A DNA stretch of 18,760 nt, from contig QHUQ01000023.1 in assembly GCA_003221985.1 (NCBI GenBank), positions 1-18,760 of the forward strand. The letters run 5' to 3'. Shown one piece after another: positions 15,835 through 18,760 of this stretch. Position 1 is the stretch's first letter. Every line of letters starts with the position of its first letter. This DNA comes from Gemmatimonadota bacterium. GTDB lineage: Bacteria > Gemmatimonadota > Gemmatimonadetes > Gemmatimonadales > GWC2-71-9. The position numbers and the translations under genes are program-made. Under the pieces are notes generated by a model. The model saw nothing but the letters and a program-made list of their open reading frames with translations, was not told the origin of the DNA and searched no databases.

Positions 15835-17007
15835 TTAGTAGAGCTGGATCCATCCTCGTTGCCGCATCATCGAGATCGCACTCGACGCCTGCAAAGCCGC
15901 TAAGATGCTGCAGCTAGAGTAGTTCAGCGTTGCGTGACCACTCAGGCTTTGAATCGACAGGTTGGCATTCTTGGCCATAACGCCACCCCAGAAGTGCGCG
16001 TCGGTGCTGCCACCACCGGCCGTCGACAGGTCGCCCTGGATGATCGTGATACCAAAGAACTGGTACGAGCCCTGAACGCTCAAGTCACCGTCCACCAACA
16101 GGATACCTTGCCCCTGGTCGCCGTTGAGCGTGGCGCTACCCGCGATGTGGATGATGGGGAAGTAGAGCCCGCATTTCGTGGTTGGGGTCACCCCGTCGCC
16201 CCAATTGGTCAGGACGGCGGTGTCACAGTCTCCATTCCCCTTGTAGGCCGGCTGCGTCTTGTAGGTGCCCCCCCCCGGCAGCTGGATGTTAGCCCGCGCC
16301 GCTAGCTGGCTATAGGTCGTCCCGCCGAAGTTCGAAAAGTGGTCGCTGCTCAGGCCGGGGTCGTTCAGCACGGGCGGCTCGCCGTTTACGTCGCCGTTAC
16401 CGCCGGTCGACACGTTACCGCCGTTGTCGCGAATGCCGGCTTGGGACGGCCCCGGTGGATCACAGCTCGTCCAGGTGGTCGGGTTCTGATCCGCGCCCTC
16501 GACGGTGGCGTTACCAGTAAGGCTGACGCCACCCTGCGTTGTGAGAGAGGCGCGGATGCCGAAGTCGATCGGCGCAAGGCGCGTAATCATCCCGATGCGC
16601 TGGCGCGCGCCGCCGCCGCCCGCTGTTAAGCCGCTCGCCGTGGCATTATCCATTCCCGTGACAGCGATCAGGAAGATGTTGTTTCCGAGCTTGTAGCTCG
16701 TGCCGTAGTATCTACCAGTGCCGCCCGGGGCGGTCCGGGGCGAGGATGGCGAATAGAACGGGACGCCAGTGTCCGCCGGGTACAATGGCCTCGTGTTCAT
16801 GGAGTCAGGTACCCAATCCATGACGCGTTGCTGCGCCCCCCCCTCGGCGACGCCGAACGAGCTTTGCACGCGGCGCTGATTCTCGCCGACGCGCTGCTCC
16901 TGGGTGCCGGCGAAGAACGCTCCGGCGACCAGCGCCCCGACCACGACCAGGGCAAAGATCGCAACCGCGAGCGCCATGCCGCGCTCGTCCCGCAGAATCC
17001 GTTTCAT
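15835..17007 (-). CDS. PilX-type minor pilin with a long beta-rich C-terminal domain
   Basis: 390 residues. The N-terminus is the PilX N-terminal type: basic leader MKRILRDERG, then MALAVAIFALVVVGALVAG as hydrophobic helix, then QEQRVGENQRRVQSSFGVAEGGAQQR, where the AEGGAQ block is diagnostic. There is no Glu at mature position 5, as in other PilX- or GspK-like proteins. The remainder (about 145-365) is far longer than a classical PilX and contains strand-rich repeats such as IIHIAGSATLNGDQGQGILL, VDGDLSVQGSYQFFGITI and IQGDLSTAGGGSTDAHFWGG, suggesting a beta-solenoid. The ATG at 17007 is favoured over the ATG at 17022 and the GTG at 17043 because AAGGAG stands six bases before it. It starts 29 bases after pilW ends. 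Probable role: priming or tip subunit of the pilus, position by analogy with fimU-pilVWX. Confidence 0.82.
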   Translation of the reverse strand: MKRILRDERGMALAVAIFALVVVGALVAGAFFAGTQEQRVGENQRRVQSSFGVAEGGAQQRVMDWVPDSMNTRPLYPADTGVPFYSPSSPRTAPGGTGRYYGTSYKLGNNIFLIAVTGMDNATASGLTAGGGGARQRIGMITRLAPIDFGIRASLTTQGGVSLTGNATVEGADQNPTTWTSCDPPGPSQAGIRDNGGNVSTGGNGDVNGEPPVLNDPGLSSDHFSNFGGTTYSQLAARANIQLPGGGTYKTQPAYKGNGDCDTAVLTNWGDGVTPTTKCGLYFPIIHIAGSATLNGDQGQGILLVDGDLSVQGSYQFFGITIIQGDLSTAGGGSTDAHFWGGVMAKNANLSIQSLSGHATLNYSSCSILAALQASSAISMMRQRGWIQLY

Positions 17008-17013
17008 GCCTCG

Positions 17014-17019
17014 CTCCTT
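17014..17019 (-). promoter_or_regulatory. Ribosome-binding site fixing the PilX-type start
   Basis: AAGGAG on the minus strand, six bases before the ATG at 17007. It decides between three in-frame starts (17043 GTG, 17022 ATG, 17007 ATG) in favour of the last, which also gives the most typical short prepilin leader. Confidence 0.7.
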
Positions 17020-17036
17020 CATAGGTTCCGACGGCC

Positions 17037-17948
17037 CTACCACCGCCGGTTATTACGCAACGCAACGCTCGTCACCACGCTATCCACGATCGTCTGTGCG
17101 GGCGCCGTGCCCCCGCTCCGCACCGCTATGGTCGTCCGCGCACGCACCGTGATGTCGATGCGGGCGATGCGCGTCCGCACGGCCGTAGCGGCACCGGTCG
17201 AGTCGAAGTACGAGAACGTCAGTCCGTTGGGCAGCACCGGTCCAATGAGCGGCTGTTTCGCGCCGCCGGTGGGACCATATCCGATGTAGTACAGGCCATC
17301 TTGCGGCGACAGATAGAGCCGGTACGTGATGCGCTCGAAGCCCCACACTGGCGCGCCCACGGGAATCGCCCCCGCCACGTTGTTGCCGGCGAAAAAGTTG
17401 CCGTCCCACGTGATGGTCGTCCCCGGTCGCGCTGGCGGGCCGGGGCAGAGCGCCGGCCCGGAAACCGCATTCGTCAGCCGCGCGGGCACGTAATAGTCGT
17501 CGAGGCGCGACGTCGGATTCGCGTCCAGATAGACGCTTATCGAATCCGTGCCGACCAGAATCCCGCGCGATCCGAAGAACATCGGATCGCCGGGCTGCCC
17601 GCCCCGGATCGTCATCGTGCGCCCCGCCGCCGTCCCGTTCAGCACGGGAGCGATGCACACGAAGCTGGTCCACCGCAGCGCATGAATCGAGATGCTGTCC
17701 GGCCCGATGGCCGTGATATCGTTGTCCGACGCGTCCAGCTGGCGGAACTCGGCCGGGAGAATGTTGCTGGCGGCGCGAATGTTCTGCGACAGATCGATCC
17801 GCTGCGTCTGCGCCGTGTAGAGGCGCTGGTTGTTCACCAGGACGCGATACAGGGCGGCGCTCACCAGTGCCAGCAGGACCAGCGCGACCAGCAGCTCGAC
17901 CATCGTGAAACCGCGCCGCGCGCGCACGCTCGTCAGAAGTTGTTGCAT
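17037..17948 (-). CDS. pilW: PilW-like minor pilin
   Basis: Type IV prepilin of 303 residues. The leader MQQLLTSVRARRG ends at Gly13, followed by FTMVELLVALVLLALVSAAL; Glu18 is the mature Glu5, so PilD-type cleavage and N-methylation are expected. The helix continues into YRVLVNNQRLYTAQTQRIDLSQNIRAASN, and the length and large globular part (RQLDASDNDITAIGPDSISI, later ERITYRLYLSPQDGLYYIGY) match PilW/GspJ-like pilins. The ATG overlaps pilV by 16 bases. Role: part of the minor-pilin priming complex for T4P assembly. PilW rather than another large minor pilin is inferred from length and order. Confidence 0.87.
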   Translation of the reverse strand: MQQLLTSVRARRGFTMVELLVALVLLALVSAALYRVLVNNQRLYTAQTQRIDLSQNIRAASNILPAEFRQLDASDNDITAIGPDSISIHALRWTSFVCIAPVLNGTAAGRTMTIRGGQPGDPMFFGSRGILVGTDSISVYLDANPTSRLDDYYVPARLTNAVSGPALCPGPPARPGTTITWDGNFFAGNNVAGAIPVGAPVWGFERITYRLYLSPQDGLYYIGYGPTGGAKQPLIGPVLPNGLTFSYFDSTGAATAVRTRIARIDITVRARTTIAVRSGGTAPAQTIVDSVVTSVALRNNRRW

Positions 17949-18319
17949 GGGATCGTCGTCTCCGTTGAATCGCTGCGCACGCGATTCCTGGTGGTCTTAT
18001 ACGTCGTCACGATCTTGAGCCGGTAGTTCTTGTTGCCGGCATCCGTATACGTCCACCGGTTGAACGCCACCCAGGTGGACCCACGATACAGCGTATCCTG
18101 ACCGGAGTTGCGCTGCGCGTCGATGCACGCCTTGTTGCGCTCCCGCTCCAGCCGCCGCGACGCGAACGCCGACGCCGACGCCGAGCGCTGCCCGCGCGCG
18201 ATCATGCGCGTCACGAGCGCCCCGGTCGTCACCAGGCCGAGCAAGCCGACGGTCAGCACGATGATCGCGATGATGATCTCGATGATCGTGAAACCGCGCT
18301 GGTTCTTTGTGATGTTCAT
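17933..18319 (-). CDS. pilV: PilV-like minor pilin
   Basis: Type IV prepilin of 128 residues. The ATG at 18319 is chosen because it overlaps the upstream gene as ATGA and gives the short leader MNITKNQRG directly before FTIIEIIIAIIVLTVGLLGL; a longer in-frame reading is only antiparallel shadow of the upstream pilin gene. Glu14 is mature Glu5. The helix leads into VTTGALVTRMIARGQRSASASAFASRRLERE, a PilV/GspI-like pattern, and a small C-terminal domain with cysteines (KACIDAQ and TIPCNNF) that could form a disulfide. It overlaps pilW by 16 bases. Confidence 0.87.
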   Translation of the reverse strand: MNITKNQRGFTIIEIIIAIIVLTVGLLGLVTTGALVTRMIARGQRSASASAFASRRLERERNKACIDAQRNSGQDTLYRGSTWVAFNRWTYTDAGNKNYRLKIVTTYKTTRNRVRSDSTETTIPCNNF

Positions 18320-18759
18320 TGCCGGGTCACCTTTCCCACTTCGTTGATCACCACGGAATCGGTGTAATGCGCGCCAACGATCCGAATCGACGTCTTCTGG
18401 AATTGGGTCCGGATTCCGCGGGGATCGTAGGTGATCGACGCGGCACCAGGCACCAGCGTGACGCCGAACTCCTCGCCGACCAGCTTCTTGGTGCCGACCT
18501 GCACCTGGGCAAACGGCGGCGTCAAATTGCAGGCGGTCACCCAAACACTGTCGACCGTCATGTTCAGCGTGGCGTTGCAGCCCCGCTGGACGGCGGTACC
18601 GCGCGCGGTCGCCGCCAGCGTCGCCAGCAGCGCTTTCGAGCTGCGCATGTTTTGCTTCTCGAGACCGTCGCGCAGCCGGGGGTAGCCGATCGCCATGATC
18701 ACGCCCGCCAGCACGAACACGAACATCATCTCGATGAGGCTGAACCCTTTGCGACCCAT
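18316..18759 (-). CDS. fimT: FimT/GspH-like minor pilin
   Basis: Type IV prepilin of 147 residues; its ATG is at the right edge of the window, so the coding sequence appears complete but upstream signals are not visible. The leader MGRKG is very short and is followed by FSLIEMMFVFVLAGVIMAIGYPRL; Glu10 is mature Glu5. The pattern LRDGLEKQNMRSSKALLATLAATARGTAVQRG is typical of FimT/GspH pilins, in which a helix is followed by a beta-sandwich; two cysteines (GCNATL, TACNLT) could pair. It is first of the fimT-pilV-pilW-pilX set seen here and overlaps pilV as ATGA. A start further upstream, outside the window, cannot be excluded. Confidence 0.87.
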   Translation of the reverse strand: MGRKGFSLIEMMFVFVLAGVIMAIGYPRLRDGLEKQNMRSSKALLATLAATARGTAVQRGCNATLNMTVDSVWVTACNLTPPFAQVQVGTKKLVGEEFGVTLVPGAASITYDPRGIRTQFQKTSIRIVGAHYTDSVVINEVGKVTRQ

Positions 18760-18760
18760 G

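Noticed and set aside
1..18760. CRISPR arrays, tRNA or rRNA genes, riboswitches and insertion sequences
   Set aside because: No regularly spaced repeats, cloverleaf-like sequences, rRNA motifs or transposase genes were found by eye in the gaps, all of which are under 150 bases.

Overview
This window is a high-G+C stretch of a bacterial chromosome in which every convincing gene reads on the minus strand, so transcription runs from high to low coordinates. Gene content is a type IV pilus (T4P) cluster followed by housekeeping genes: minor pilins (fimT, pilV, pilW, a PilX-like gene), pilM-pilN-pilO-pilP-pilQ, a large secreted putative lipoprotein, then aroC, aroK, topA, trmFO, xerC, hslV and hslU. 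The folate-dependent TrmFO, a two-component HslVU with a short HslV propeptide, T4P machinery with a secretin (so a diderm cell), and a lipoprotein with Ig-like and propeller-like parts would fit Gemmatimonadota or a relative. That assignment is an inference from gene content and protein style, not a proof.

Layout in the direction of transcription. (1) 18759-15835: a tightly coupled minor-pilin operon, continuing from outside the window; three genes have classical type III prepilin leaders and the fourth is a PilX-type protein with an unusually long repeat-like C-terminal domain. (2) 15834-15702: a 133-base gap holding a clear sigma70-type promoter. (3) 15701-10949: pilMNOPQ, with 4- to 14-base overlaps or 8-base gaps, encoding the cytoplasmic/inner-membrane alignment complex and the outer-membrane secretin. 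(4) 10919-8337: an 860-residue putative lipoprotein (three Ig-like stretches plus propeller-like repeats), 29 bases after pilQ and probably co-transcribed, with no function I can name. (5) 8336-8198: a 139-base gap with a strong hairpin and one copy of a G/C-rich palindromic repeat. (6) 8197-6456: aroC and aroK, overlapping by GTGA inside a second, inverted copy of that repeat. (7) 6419-1: topA, trmFO, xerC, hslV and hslU, all abutting or overlapping; hslU runs off the left edge.

The pilus genes work together: PilM binds the N-terminal tail of PilN, PilN and PilO form the inner-membrane platform, PilP links it to the PilQ secretin, and the minor pilins prime and cap the fibre. The housekeeping genes cover chorismate synthesis (AroK, AroC), DNA topology (TopA), tRNA methylation (TrmFO), chromosome dimer resolution (XerC) and ATP-dependent proteolysis (HslUV). 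The pilQ-to-aroK association is also known from proteobacteria.

I see no CRISPR array, tRNA, rRNA, insertion sequence or defence system. The points most worth a second look are the unassigned lipoprotein next to PilQ, a calcium-loop-like insertion in PilQ, the enlarged PilX-like pilin, the inverted palindromic repeats that frame aroC and form its last codons, and repeated long G-tracts in coding sequence, above all three in a row in trmFO.
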